In this document: positions 43,883-54,600 of the stretch, piece by piece
Position numbering within the stretch: the first letter of the stretch is position 1
How the letters are laid out: each line of letters starts with the position of its first letter
Assembly (NCBI RefSeq): GCF_051488685.1
Contig: NZ_JBPSEH010000001.1
Coordinates: forward strand, 434,001 to 498,000
From: Melioribacter sp051488685
GTDB lineage: Bacteria; Bacteroidota; Ignavibacteria; Ignavibacteriales; Melioribacteraceae
Direction: 5' to 3'
Length of the DNA stretch: 64,000 nucleotides
Position numbers and translations under genes: made by a program
Notes under the pieces: model-generated
The model's database searches: none
Told to the model about the DNA's origin: nothing
What the model saw: the letters and a program-made list of their open reading frames with translations, nothing else

Positions 43883-45565
43883 TCATTTAAAATAGCCACT
43901 CACAAATACAAGAGGAGCGTTCCAGTTAATTGCAATTTCATTCGACGACCAGCTTCCTGTATCGTCTGCAAAACAGAGGGCAGGAGGGGTATTTTTATTA
44001 AACAATTTTAGTAAAACGGGATCCTGTAAATATTGATTCGGACCACCAGACAAAAACCCAGGTATTGGCTCGTCGATTCCATCCGACGCAGTAGGTCGAT
44101 GATGTGGATTGCGCACGTAGTTTGAACCTATTCCTGTAACAAATGAAACTTTATGCGCATTTGCTCCTAAAATGTAATTAAGTTGTCCCAGTGCTAAGTT
44201 GTAAAAATTTTTCTCACCTGTAATTTCATAAGCTATAATTAAAATGAGCGCATTGTTTAAAACGTCAGAGTTAGAACCCCATCGATATTCGCCGGGCAAT
44301 ATTGTAACACCGTAACCGTCTTTATTACTTTTGGCTAAAAGGTAATCCGAATAACCCAATAGTTCAGCTTTAATTTTATCCGTGATTTCATCTGGAATAT
44401 TTCTTTTAGAACTATTGACCAGAATTGTAAAATTAGCCAGGTCATTCAATTGCGACCAGCTTATTGATTTAAAGTGGAAATTATTTTTGCGAGCATATTC
44501 AGTAAAATAAATAAGATACTCTCTATCGCCTGTTGTCATAAATAGTTCTGAGGCAGCCCATGCCCTTTCATCCGAATCGTCCCTATCGCCATATTCACCT
44601 GTCACGGTACTTTCGGGATTTTTAAAGCCTCCAGCAGGAATCATATTTGGATTGTCGCTTAAAAATTTCCAGGCAGAAATTGCTGCATCCAGAAATTTTT
44701 TTGACAAATCCCGGTCGTAATCTTTTATTAACCTAGAGGCTTTCGCTAAAACAGCCGCAAAATCCGCTGTTGCCGTTGACGATATTTGATAAATCAAACG
44801 TCCGTCTTCGGTATCTTTATCGGGCATAACAAAATCTTCGAATTTTTCTTTAGTCACTTTAGTAAAAACAGCACCATCCTCACGTTGCATTTTTAGCATC
44901 CAATTGATCTCAAATATAGCTTCGTCCAGAATATCCGGTATTCCGTTTCCACTTTCTGGAATATTCAAGCTATCGCTCAGGAACTTGGCAGGGAAAAATT
45001 CGTAAGCCATCAATAAAGTGCCGACGGAAACTCCTGCATTTACAATATATTTTCCGTAATCTCCAGCATCATGCCAACCACCGGTAACATCCTTAAAGCC
45101 ATCTCCAGCTAATGGATGAAAACGAGCATCTTTTGTATGACATTTTCCGTAAACATAACCTCCCGCAAATTTTTGATCGAGTCCAACGCCGCACCTTTGA
45201 TAATAATACGATTTCAAGGATGCATTAAACAAGTGATTATAAACTGTATCAGAAATTTCGAATGGTGCAGATTTTTTTCCGTTAGGGAGTGTTATAAAAA
45301 ATTTCCCAGAATTTTTAAAATCTGAAAAATCACCAATATAAATTTCCATTCCGCTTGCAGGATCACTCTTAGTCTTAAGCTTAATTTCACCTTTAAAAAC
45401 TATTTTTCCGTCAGCAGCATCATGTAAATAAAACGAATCTGCCGGCTCATTAATAAAAAAATACTTTGGCGCAACTATTAAATATCCTGCCTGATTTATT
45501 GAAAAATCGCCTGCACTTATTATTAAAGAAGTGGCAAAGAAGAACAAAAACGTAACCTTTTTCAT
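43883..45565 (-). CDS. GH9 endoglucanase with CelD-type N-terminal Ig domain
   Basis: The 560-residue protein has a signal peptide (about 1-18), an immunoglobulin-like CelD N-terminal domain (about 20-105), and a GH9 (alpha/alpha)6 catalytic domain. Catalytic residues are visible: D166/D169 in GGWHDAGDYGKY, the substrate-binding histidine in NPHHRPTAS (about 487-494), and the acid E543 in SSNEIAINWNAPLV. It cuts beta-1,4-glucan. No T9SS sorting domain is present, so it is likely periplasmic. GAGGCG precedes the start. A 238-base gap upstream suggests it begins its own transcript. Confidence 0.95.
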   Translation of the reverse strand: MKKVTFLFFFATSLIISAGDFSINQAGYLIVAPKYFFINEPADSFYLHDAADGKIVFKGEIKLKTKSDPASGMEIYIGDFSDFKNSGKFFITLPNGKKSAPFEISDTVYNHLFNASLKSYYYQRCGVGLDQKFAGGYVYGKCHTKDARFHPLAGDGFKDVTGGWHDAGDYGKYIVNAGVSVGTLLMAYEFFPAKFLSDSLNIPESGNGIPDILDEAIFEINWMLKMQREDGAVFTKVTKEKFEDFVMPDKDTEDGRLIYQISSTATADFAAVLAKASRLIKDYDRDLSKKFLDAAISAWKFLSDNPNMIPAGGFKNPESTVTGEYGDRDDSDERAWAASELFMTTGDREYLIYFTEYARKNNFHFKSISWSQLNDLANFTILVNSSKRNIPDEITDKIKAELLGYSDYLLAKSNKDGYGVTILPGEYRWGSNSDVLNNALILIIAYEITGEKNFYNLALGQLNYILGANAHKVSFVTGIGSNYVRNPHHRPTASDGIDEPIPGFLSGGPNQYLQDPVLLKLFNKNTPPALCFADDTGSWSSNEIAINWNAPLVFVSGYFK

Positions 45566-45803
45566 ATTACGCCTCGATGAAATTATGGATTAAATTTTTT
45601 CAAAAATAATTAAAAATATTGATAGTGCGTAACAGACTTTTGAATTAATTGGATAAAGCACCACGATCTTTCAAGGAAGGAAAAATTTGTAGTTTAAATA
45701 GGCAGAAATGAAATTCTGATTGTAAAGAATATGCAGTTTACCGAACTCTTGCTTTGCTTCGAAAACAACCTAATTGGTTAACTCAACGATCGTGTAATTA
45801 CAA

Positions 45804-48686
45804 TTATTTAATCAAAACGATCTTTTGTGTGTTAATAAATCCGTTCAGATTGTAATTGACGAAATATGTACCACTTGTTAAGCCTAATTTATCTGCATTC
45901 AGGTAATACGAATGTTTGCCGGGCGCCTGAATTTCGTCCAGGAGCACCGCGATTTCCTGGCCGAGGATATTATAAAGTCTAACTACAACTCTGCCGAATT
46001 CTGGCAGCGACCATTCAAGTGTAGTGCCTGGGTTAAAAGGATTTGGATAGTTCTGAGCAATCACAAAACGATTTGTTATGCCATTTAAATCATTTTCCAT
46101 TTTAGTAATTATTTCTTTACCATCAGATGGAGTTGGTAATTTTTTTGATGTATATAGATGAAACTCGCCTGGTTGAAGACTAATAAACGAACTTCCATTT
46201 TCGACAAGCACGCTATCGCCGGTAAAATAGTCATACCAGTATCCATTCTGGGAAAAAGAATAATTTGCAGAGCGGGATAAGACGTCGAAGTTACCGATGA
46301 TTTTCACATTCACAACAGAATCGAGTAGAGTTATTTCTTTTGTCGGTCCGGTTACATTCATGTTAAAATCGTCGGTCGAAAAGACTGAATAATTTTTTTT
46401 CAATTTTATTAGTTCTGCAAAAAAGCGGAAAAGTTTCTGTCGTTCAGATTGTTGAGGCTGCGTATAATAGTCCCATCGAATTGGTTTTTCACCAAGCCGT
46501 CCATTGTAATCAATTGAATAGTCGTATCCCAATTCTTCGAATTGCCACAGCATTTTAGGTCCTGGAACTGTAATAAAAAATGCAGCTGCTAACTTTATTC
46601 TCGAGAGAGCATAATTCAATTTTTTAATATCGTAATCGCCATAAGAATTCCCCCAATTTAAATTTTTATACATCAACCTTTCCTCGTCATGACTTTCCAT
46701 ATATCCGACCAGGTAAGGTTTTGAAAACCCCTGTGCTTTATAGGAAATTCTATAGAAGTTTGACTTGCCGCTATCGTTCCATCCCATTGCAGCTTCCGAA
46801 TAATTATAATTCAGATTTCCCCAGAGCATCATACCATAATTAGATAGTTCTTTTTCTTCACGATCTTCTGCAAAGTGTTCAAGGATAACGTAAGCCTCTG
46901 GGTCAACTTTCCAGACTTTATCGGCCATTCTTTTCAATATTTTAATGCGTGCAGCGTCATAACTGCTGCCGTCGCCTGGAGTGTTCGTAAGCCCTTTTGT
47001 GAAGTCGAATCTGAATCCGTCTACTTTAAATTCACTTAACCAGTAAGATGTAACTCTGTCAACATAATATTTTGTGTTGTTGCTTTCGTGATTGAAATCG
47101 TAGCCCCACGAAAAAACAGGATTGGGTGACACCTGATTAAACCACGGATTATTAGCGGCTGGTCTTCCCTGAGTAGTGTCCCAGTACATTCTCACCATTG
47201 GGTTTAATCCGTAAACGTGATTCAAAACAACGTCTAAAATCACTGCAATATTATTGGCATGACAGGAATCGATAAATTCTTTCAACTTTTCTGCAGGGCC
47301 ATAATATTTATCTACTGCAAAATGCATCATGGAATTATATCCCCAGCTTGAATTACCTTCGAATTCCATAACTGGCATAAGTTCAACTGCATTCACACCG
47401 AGTTTTTTAAAGTAACCAATTGTGTCGATCAAAGTAGCAAAGCTGTGGGTTTGTACAAAATCTCTCACCAGCATTTCATAAATAACAAGCTTCTCTTTTG
47501 GTGGTTTATTGAAATCAGTTACTTTCCAATTGTAATTTTTCGGAGTTGTATTGAAAACTCCTACGATGTTTTCCGTTTTACCGTAAGGATATGCTTTCAA
47601 ATTTGGATAGATTGTTACTGGTATCTCAGCGTCGTTCCACGGGTCAAGTATTTTTTCAGAATAGGGATCCGGTATTCTTAAGCTACCATCTATAAGATAT
47701 TGAAACGCATACTCTTTACCTGGTTCCAAATTACTTAATTTAGTCCAGTAAATTACGCTATCGGGTCGTATCTGGTATCGATTCATCAAATAATTGTTAT
47801 CTACTTTCCAGTCGTTAAAATCGCCGAGCAGATAAATAAATTTTTTATAAGGGGCAAACAGGACAAGATAAATTCCGTCGTCCCTATAATTAATTCCATG
47901 TTGAAGACCTTCGGGCAGTTGCATTTCGGGAATTTGCGGAACATTGACAATGGCAAAGATGGCTGTATCTTTCTGGCCGAAAATGCTTTCGGCAATTATC
48001 CTGACCAGGTTTGTGTGTTGATTCGGATTAGGTACAAAAGTATACTCTATGGAATCTGTAAATGATTGACCGACTAATTGATCGTTAATGATCATATTGA
48101 TACTTTTTGTAGATGTGCCGATTGCAACACTTCTTGCAGAAATCTGCACCTGCTTGTTGTCGGCAATAAAATAAGGAGAACGCATCGGGTCACCAAAATA
48201 ATTAGCGGCTTGTGGTGATTTCAATACTACTGTAATTCCTGGATCATAAATCGGCACAAATATATCTTCGGTTTGTTTTGAACCGTCGCTACTTCTTAAA
48301 ACAAAACAGAGTTGAGTAATATCTACCGAAGGATTACTAACATTATAAAACTTTCTCGGGTTTTCGATTGTAATCCGATAAACGTTTTCTGTGATTCTTG
48401 TGAGTTTGGGCTGGACTGAATTATTACCCCAATTGCCGATTACATTTTGCCAAGCCGTTACATTCCCCTTATTATCCCTCAATGTAACGCCAGTATGAGC
48501 ATATACATCACCTTGATAACCTGCAATTTTATTTTGATGAGTTGCATTAGTTACATCAAATGTAATTGTAATTGTGTCGGTCTGGATTGGATATTGTGGT
48601 ATGGTATAAAATTGAGTGCCTGAACTGCTCTGGGCAAGAATCAATTCCGTAATTAAAAAAATCCATACAAGTATACTTTTTTTCAT
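45804..48686 (-). CDS. T9SS-exported GH13 alpha-amylase-type enzyme
   Basis: The 960-residue protein has a signal peptide (about 1-18) and an N-terminal E-set region. A CBM48-like module follows (about 265-370; YLVLFAPYKKFIYLLGDFNDW). The GH13 barrel has DVVLNH (485-490), D561 in GFRFDF, E603 in ILEHF and D667 in SHDE. A C-terminal beta domain and a T9SS type A sorting domain (about 878-960; NYPNPFNPGTT, TSGTYFVNY) complete it. The CBM48 suggests action on branched alpha-glucan such as starch or glycogen. It is the surface-degradation enzyme of the starch unit and lies 58 bases after the four-module protein gene. Confidence 0.92.
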   Translation of the reverse strand: MKKSILVWIFLITELILAQSSSGTQFYTIPQYPIQTDTITITFDVTNATHQNKIAGYQGDVYAHTGVTLRDNKGNVTAWQNVIGNWGNNSVQPKLTRITENVYRITIENPRKFYNVSNPSVDITQLCFVLRSSDGSKQTEDIFVPIYDPGITVVLKSPQAANYFGDPMRSPYFIADNKQVQISARSVAIGTSTKSINMIINDQLVGQSFTDSIEYTFVPNPNQHTNLVRIIAESIFGQKDTAIFAIVNVPQIPEMQLPEGLQHGINYRDDGIYLVLFAPYKKFIYLLGDFNDWKVDNNYLMNRYQIRPDSVIYWTKLSNLEPGKEYAFQYLIDGSLRIPDPYSEKILDPWNDAEIPVTIYPNLKAYPYGKTENIVGVFNTTPKNYNWKVTDFNKPPKEKLVIYEMLVRDFVQTHSFATLIDTIGYFKKLGVNAVELMPVMEFEGNSSWGYNSMMHFAVDKYYGPAEKLKEFIDSCHANNIAVILDVVLNHVYGLNPMVRMYWDTTQGRPAANNPWFNQVSPNPVFSWGYDFNHESNNTKYYVDRVTSYWLSEFKVDGFRFDFTKGLTNTPGDGSSYDAARIKILKRMADKVWKVDPEAYVILEHFAEDREEKELSNYGMMLWGNLNYNYSEAAMGWNDSGKSNFYRISYKAQGFSKPYLVGYMESHDEERLMYKNLNWGNSYGDYDIKKLNYALSRIKLAAAFFITVPGPKMLWQFEELGYDYSIDYNGRLGEKPIRWDYYTQPQQSERQKLFRFFAELIKLKKNYSVFSTDDFNMNVTGPTKEITLLDSVVNVKIIGNFDVLSRSANYSFSQNGYWYDYFTGDSVLVENGSSFISLQPGEFHLYTSKKLPTPSDGKEIITKMENDLNGITNRFVIAQNYPNPFNPGTTLEWSLPEFGRVVVRLYNILGQEIAVLLDEIQAPGKHSYYLNADKLGLTSGTYFVNYNLNGFINTQKIVLIK

Positions 48687-48744
48687 ATCAATTCACTCTT
48701 ATAATTTTTGAAAGGAGCCCTTATTCAGGGCTCCAATAATTTAA

Positions 48745-50580
48745 TTATTTAATGAGAAGCATTTTCATCGTTCTGGTAAATGTTGAAGTTTTGAGAGTAT
48801 AGAAATAAATTCCGCTGCTTAATTTCGACCCAATAAAATCAACTTCGTAGCTGCCAGCATTCATTTCTTTATTTACAAGAACGGCTACCTCTTCTCCTAA
48901 AGCGTTAAATACTTTAAGTGTGACGAAGTCGCTGTTTGGTATTGTAAATCTAATACGTGTAGTCGGATTGAAAGGATTGGGGTAATTTTGCTCGAGAGTA
49001 AAATTATTTGGAACAGAGGATTGAATTTCACGAATATCTGTCGGCAGACCTTCTGGCCAACTTTCTACCTGATCTGATTTATCTTCTTGATCTGTCCAGT
49101 TATCGAGAGGAGCAGTATACGGTTGGACGAACTGACGCGAGCCGGTCATAGCACAATAACGAACACGGTATGCATTTTTACCATATCCGGCTGTTTCCTG
49201 TTTGAAAGTGCCATCGCTAGCTCTCTGGAAAGCATATCTATACTCGAATGCATTGATACCGGGTCCAGAAACAGTCAATGTACCTTCATATATTTTATCG
49301 CCATCGGGGTCAGTCAATTCAAAATAGGTTTGTTCATCGCTATCTTCCCAACCCATCAATTTACTAAACAGAGGTTGTTCACTTATCCAGTATACTTTAT
49401 CTCCTGGTTGCATAGGTTCGCCTGTTTTATCTGGGTCCATAGCATCGGCCATATTCACGCGAAAAGTAACTGAAATTTGTTGACCTTCAGGAATAACGAA
49501 CTGTGGAAATACATCGTCATAGTAAACCATGTCGAGCACCTGATCGTTGGAACCTTCGAAAATTGCTTCTCTATTTCCCCCACCCATCGAAAGTGGTCTT
49601 TCCCAGCCATCAACCCAAATTTCGCCTGCTGTATCTGCTAAAGAAACATAATATTTGAATTGAAGTACTGAATTTACTTCGTATTTTTCAAATGGTACCT
49701 GCAAGAACCAATTGCTCGGGAAAAGTGGGTCCTGATTCATATGCGAACGTGCAGGGTCACTATCACTCCATCCGTTGAATCCTCCCCTTACCTGCAATTG
49801 ATCGACAGCCGGATCATAAACTCCAAGTTCTTCCAGTACACTCATATCAACATTAAAAGTAATGTTGCCATCTGCAAGTTGTACATTTGGATTTACATCA
49901 TTGAAATATCTTTCAATAACGTTTTCTCCATCTTGCACAAAGTAAGTTCTGTTCGGATCTCCTTCCCACGTTGTACCGCCGCTTTTATTAGTATAGAGGA
50001 ATTTGTAGTTGATTGTTTGTCCTGAATTGATTTCGACGGTTTTTGAATAAACCGAGTCATTGTCGTCATCAGTTAACTCATCTTGAGAAGTACTCCAATT
50101 GTTGAAGCTACCGGCGACAAATACTTTACCCGTGCCGGGTATGAGTTCGCCTTGTTTAATTGGAAGTCTCATATCGGCTTTAAAGGTTACCTGGGCGGGA
50201 TTTCCAGATGGCATTGGGATATCATCATAGTAGACAACGTCGAGTACAAGGTCAGAAGCAACATTATCTACAACACGATTACTAATTGATTCCCAACCGC
50301 CATTTGTAGCATTAGCTCCATTGTGAAAGAATTTGTATTCGAGCTTACCAGCGGGTACTTGAGCAGTTACCTCGTAAATTTTGTCCCCGTCGGCATCTGC
50401 CATAGGTGTTTCTCCCCAAGAATTGAAACTACCTCTTACTGATACCTGATTCGAGGCGGGGTCGAATTTACCTTTGGCAATCTCCACGCTCATATCAACT
50501 TTGAAAGTTACATTATAATTCTGAGCCTTAAGAGATGCAAAGGCAAACAGCAATATGAAAAATGGAATTAGTTTTTTCAT
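48745..50580 (-). CDS. T9SS-exported protein with four tandem starch-binding-like modules
   Basis: The 611-residue protein has a signal peptide (about 1-20). Four similar beta-sandwich modules follow at about 22-120, 128-229, 238-357 and 366-490. Each opens with V-F-x-V-D-M and a V-x-GxFNxW motif (VRGSFNSW, VAGSFNNW, VRGGFNGW; the fourth is divergent, VYWISEQPLF). FNxW is seen in CBM20/CBM48/CBM69-like folds. It ends in a T9SS sorting domain (about 525-611; NYPNPFNPTTR). No catalytic residues are seen. It looks like a surface starch-binding protein functionally comparable to SusE/SusF, which belong to other families. GGAGG precedes ATG 50580. Confidence 0.82.
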   Translation of the reverse strand: MKKLIPFFILLFAFASLKAQNYNVTFKVDMSVEIAKGKFDPASNQVSVRGSFNSWGETPMADADGDKIYEVTAQVPAGKLEYKFFHNGANATNGGWESISNRVVDNVASDLVLDVVYYDDIPMPSGNPAQVTFKADMRLPIKQGELIPGTGKVFVAGSFNNWSTSQDELTDDDNDSVYSKTVEINSGQTINYKFLYTNKSGGTTWEGDPNRTYFVQDGENVIERYFNDVNPNVQLADGNITFNVDMSVLEELGVYDPAVDQLQVRGGFNGWSDSDPARSHMNQDPLFPSNWFLQVPFEKYEVNSVLQFKYYVSLADTAGEIWVDGWERPLSMGGGNREAIFEGSNDQVLDMVYYDDVFPQFVIPEGQQISVTFRVNMADAMDPDKTGEPMQPGDKVYWISEQPLFSKLMGWEDSDEQTYFELTDPDGDKIYEGTLTVSGPGINAFEYRYAFQRASDGTFKQETAGYGKNAYRVRYCAMTGSRQFVQPYTAPLDNWTDQEDKSDQVESWPEGLPTDIREIQSSVPNNFTLEQNYPNPFNPTTRIRFTIPNSDFVTLKVFNALGEEVAVLVNKEMNAGSYEVDFIGSKLSSGIYFYTLKTSTFTRTMKMLLIK

Positions 50581-50623
50581 GATACCTCCATGTTACATTA
50601 AATGAATTAATAATTTAGTTTGG

Positions 50624-51646
50624 TTAAAAACCAATAGTTACTCCAAAGCTGTGGATATTATCGAGATATTGATATTTTTGATACGAGTAATCAACCATAA
50701 TTCTCAAAACTCCGAATTGATAGTTGATACCTGTACCCAATGTTAATCCCTCCTGATTATCTTTCAGGAAGAGTCCTTTATATCCACCTCTCAGGCAAAA
50801 AAGATTATTGAAAAGCGATAGTTCTCCCCCAATATTTACCCATTGATTATTGTCGTTCGGGTGTATTGCATCTACAGAAAAAACAAATTTTTGATCATTG
50901 AGAAATTGGAATTCTTTTGATATTCCGATTTGCAATCTTAATGGCAATTCGAATTCTTCAGTTTTATAATAAGCATCGAGTGTTTCGTTATTGCCTGCTC
51001 GTTGCGGGTCGGAGTCGTGCCGAATAAGAAGATCTTCTCCCTCCATTTTCATTTTAGAACCGTAATTTGTTATGCTGCTGGCAAATCGGATTCCATAAAA
51101 AGGTGTATTGAAAATCGTACCAATGTCAAAGCCGATGCCTTCTGCAGTTGAATTAAATATATTTTCTCTTATATACTTCACATTGACGCCAATCGAAAAA
51201 TCCTGTGTTATAAATCGACCGTATGAAATACCAAATGCATAACTGCCGGCACTGAATGTTTCACCGGTACCTTCGGGGTAATACTCAGTAGTTACTTCCA
51301 TATCGCCTATAGTTAGAGCAGTAACATTGAAACCAAAAGAACCGTAGTCTCCTGCTGGAATAACCACTCCGAAGTAATTAACGTTTAAATCGGCAAACAT
51401 TTTTGTATAAGTAAAAGTAGCCTGAATTTCCTTCATATAAGAAATTCCAGCTGGATTCCAATACATACTTGTAACGTCGTTAGCAACCGAGCTGTACGCT
51501 GAACCCATTGCATTTGCTCTGGGTCCAATTCCTATACTAAGGAATTTAGCCGCTGTTGTACCTGTTTTGGTAACCTTCTGAGCTTGCAGTGGATAAACGC
51601 TTAATATGCAGAAGATTAAAACAGTCAATAGATATTTTATATTCAC
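50624..51646 (-). CDS. PorV/PorQ (UPF0164) family outer-membrane barrel
   Basis: From GTG 51646 the protein has 340 residues and a signal peptide ending LQAQ. An in-frame ATG at 51670 is possible, but the AAGGAG site sits between the two and points at the GTG. The conserved N-terminal motif FLSIGIGPRANAMGSAYSSVANDVTSMYWNPAGI is typical of PorV/PorQ barrel proteins, and the C-terminus ends in phenylalanine as barrels do. PorV acts in type IX secretion, but many relatives in this phylum are paralogues of unknown role. It sits between the Asp-loop protein and the four-module starch-binding protein, so it may be a locus-specific partner. Confidence 0.88.
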   Translation of the reverse strand: MNIKYLLTVLIFCILSVYPLQAQKVTKTGTTAAKFLSIGIGPRANAMGSAYSSVANDVTSMYWNPAGISYMKEIQATFTYTKMFADLNVNYFGVVIPAGDYGSFGFNVTALTIGDMEVTTEYYPEGTGETFSAGSYAFGISYGRFITQDFSIGVNVKYIRENIFNSTAEGIGFDIGTIFNTPFYGIRFASSITNYGSKMKMEGEDLLIRHDSDPQRAGNNETLDAYYKTEEFELPLRLQIGISKEFQFLNDQKFVFSVDAIHPNDNNQWVNIGGELSLFNNLFCLRGGYKGLFLKDNQEGLTLGTGINYQFGVLRIMVDYSYQKYQYLDNIHSFGVTIGF

Positions 51647-51685
51647 GTTTTTACTCCTTAAAATTTTCATCTCGCTTACTCCCAG

Positions 51686-54600
51686 TTATTTAATTATGGC
51701 GAATTTACCGGTTTTACTTCCGATTCCTGGCGCATCGACATGATAGATATAAACGCCATACGAAACCGAGAGATTATCTTTAGTTAACAAATTCCATTCA
51801 GCTGAACCATCGTTATATGGGCTTTCATGTTCGATCACATCTACCAGTTCACCATTTACTGTAAAAATTCGGATTGTACATTTACTGGGTAAGTGTGTAA
51901 AATGAATGGAACGAGGACCTCTACCACTGGAGTACGGATTTTTTGGCTCCCACAACGCTGTTGCTACATACGGATTCGGAACCACTTTAATATTGTCGAG
52001 TTCCGCTTTTGCTTTTTCCGTATCGATGTATCCCTTCCTTGCCACGAATCTAAATTTATCGCTCGAAAGGAATGGCTTTTTCAATTTAATAGTAATAATG
52101 TCACCTGCTTGAGGCAATCGTGTGCCATTTGTCGGATTTGGAGTATCCAGCAGATAGAACCACCAAGTATAAACTGGAATATTGTTTTTATCAGGTTCTA
52201 CAAAAATAATCCTGTCACGCTTTGCTCCGTTGGTAGACAACTTACCATCGTTTCCATCTACTTCTACAAAGATAAAATCGATATATTCATTTCTACTTAA
52301 ATTGAACACTTTGAAATTGACAGGTTTGGCAGGAAAAACATTATTGCCGAGTTTTCCTTCTATCGATGTTCCGAATCCCAGCTCACCAAATTCAATTCTG
52401 TAGTCATTGGGTCTTTCTTCGCCTTTGAGACCTGTAGGCCATACGAATTTTTCAAATTGATAATTCACAATTGTCGAGTCGCTCCATTTTGATTCAGAGC
52501 GGTTTAATTCAACTCTGCTTTCATTCTTAAACTTCAGTCTGAAACCATCTACTATCGGCTGTTCATAAATCTCGCTTATTTGCGTGGATTTGTTGATTAC
52601 TAATTTGTTTTCTGTAGAATCTATCAGAGAATAATTTTTTGTTGTCAACGTATCGGGCTGTCCAGGACGTTGTGCTGTCTTAATTGTATCTTCGAATACG
52701 ATATGATAGACGTGGCCTTCTTTGATTTTATTTATATCAACTATTTCATAAGATATCGTACCTGATGTTGAACCTTCTACTCGTGTAATTGTACCAAGCG
52801 TGGGTTCAATATAACCAGCTGCAGGAGCTTCTGGAGTAACTCTTACAACGTTAGAACCAAGTTTAACACTTCCATCCTGTTGTAACGAAACACGTATTGG
52901 AGATTCAGAAGGTATAATTTGTCCTTCAGGATAACCGAAGTCATAAGCTACCAGAGCATAATAATATGTAAAGCCATTTTGAACTGTTGTGTCTACGAAC
53001 GAATGTTTAATTCCAGAATCGGTACCTAAGAAATACTTTACTCCGTCTATGCCAACAGGATCGAATCCCTGAATACCGTCTACCAGGTCGAATTGTGCAA
53101 TTGGGGTTTTAAATTGTCTGTTTCCATAACCGTTAGTTATATTTTCCGCATCCTGAAAAGCGGGATCCGAAGACCTGTAGAGTTTATAGCCTTCAAAATC
53201 GTGACCGTTGCCACCAATTGCATCTATATATTGATCAAAAGAGGATTCTGCTACGTCGTCCCAATAAAGAGTAACTTTATTATCACCCGGAATTGCAGTT
53301 AGAGTTGGAATTAGAGGTGCGTTTGCAAAGCGGTAATCGTTATTATAGGTTTCCTGAGCGCGTACTCTTTTACGTAAAATCTCCTGTTTTCTGAATTGCC
53401 CGTTGGGATCTGGAACAGGGCCATTGGCCAGCAAAACAACCAATGATATAGGTTCTGTTTGTCCAGCTTTCAAGGGGAAAAGACTTGAAGACACAAATAA
53501 GTCATATTCACCTGCTACGACTTCCTGAGGGTCATAGAACTTACCTGGAATCATAAAGTCGAACCACATTTGAGCATCGCTGTTGATATTCAAACCACCT
53601 GCAGGTACATAATCGGCATTAGTTATACCGATCTGATCTGTTTCGCTTACGTCTGTAACGTCAACATTTGGTTCTCCAGGCAATCCTAAACGTGCACCAG
53701 AAGTTGGATGCGAATCATTTTCGCCTGGGTCACCCGATTGAGCAACTCCATCTAAACCCACATCGTCTCTCATCGGATCCCAATCGTAATCATTATCAAT
53801 ACCATCATTTCGAGCCTCATCTATTAATACATCGATGCCATCATCAATCCCTTCGTCAATTGATCCGTCGTTGTTATTATCCACTCCATCAGCATATTTC
53901 ATTCCTAAAGTCGAAGCTACCACATTATAGAGAATGATTTTATCATTAACTCTGTATCTGAAGTAAGGAGCATCTTGAGCAGCGGCGTTGATCATTTGTT
54001 GTGTAATTACAGGACTGCCTCCTTCGCCGTCGTTATCGTTATCGATTCCATCTTTAAATGGGAATCCTAGTTTATCTTGTGTTACCATAATTAAATGGAT
54101 CTGTCCTTTCTGGAATTCATCCAGCGGTGGCCAAATATTCCATTTAACCCCAGAAACCTGGTTAATCATTTCTTGTGTGACAGTTGGACTATTGGCTTCC
54201 ACTTTAAATCGTGGATGTTTGGTTACATATTCCGGATCTACGGGTTGAGCTATACGGTCAGCATAAGTAACGCCGCGTTGAACTCCGAAAGGAATGTGAG
54301 TTTGATTTTCGTCGATAAGACCGTTTCCGTTGTCGTCAACGAGATTATCAGGAGTTTCACCCTCGAGCATCTCAGCAGAAATAAAATTGTTTAATTCAGG
54401 GCTATCGCCGTCATTGTCTATTCGATCGGTGGCATTACCAGGAGTTTCGAGGAATGAAACAGCTACAATTCCGACAGGATCGGAACCGAATGTAGGCGCT
54501 TTGTGGTCGTTATCTCTCGACCATGCAATATCTTCGAGCAAGTCGAACTCGGAAATATCATCCTGAGAATCACCGTCTCCGCCTACGAAATCGGCATACC

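Noticed and set aside
45662..45794. CACGATC...GATCGTG repeat between GH13 and GH9 genes
   Set aside because: Seven-base arms about 120 bases apart are expected by chance and form no terminator.
53668..53937. Plus-strand ORF rich in His/Leu opposite the Asp-loop repeats
   Set aside because: It is the antisense shadow of the Asp/Asn-rich codons (GAT/AAT read as ATC/ATT-type frames) and has no homology-like features.
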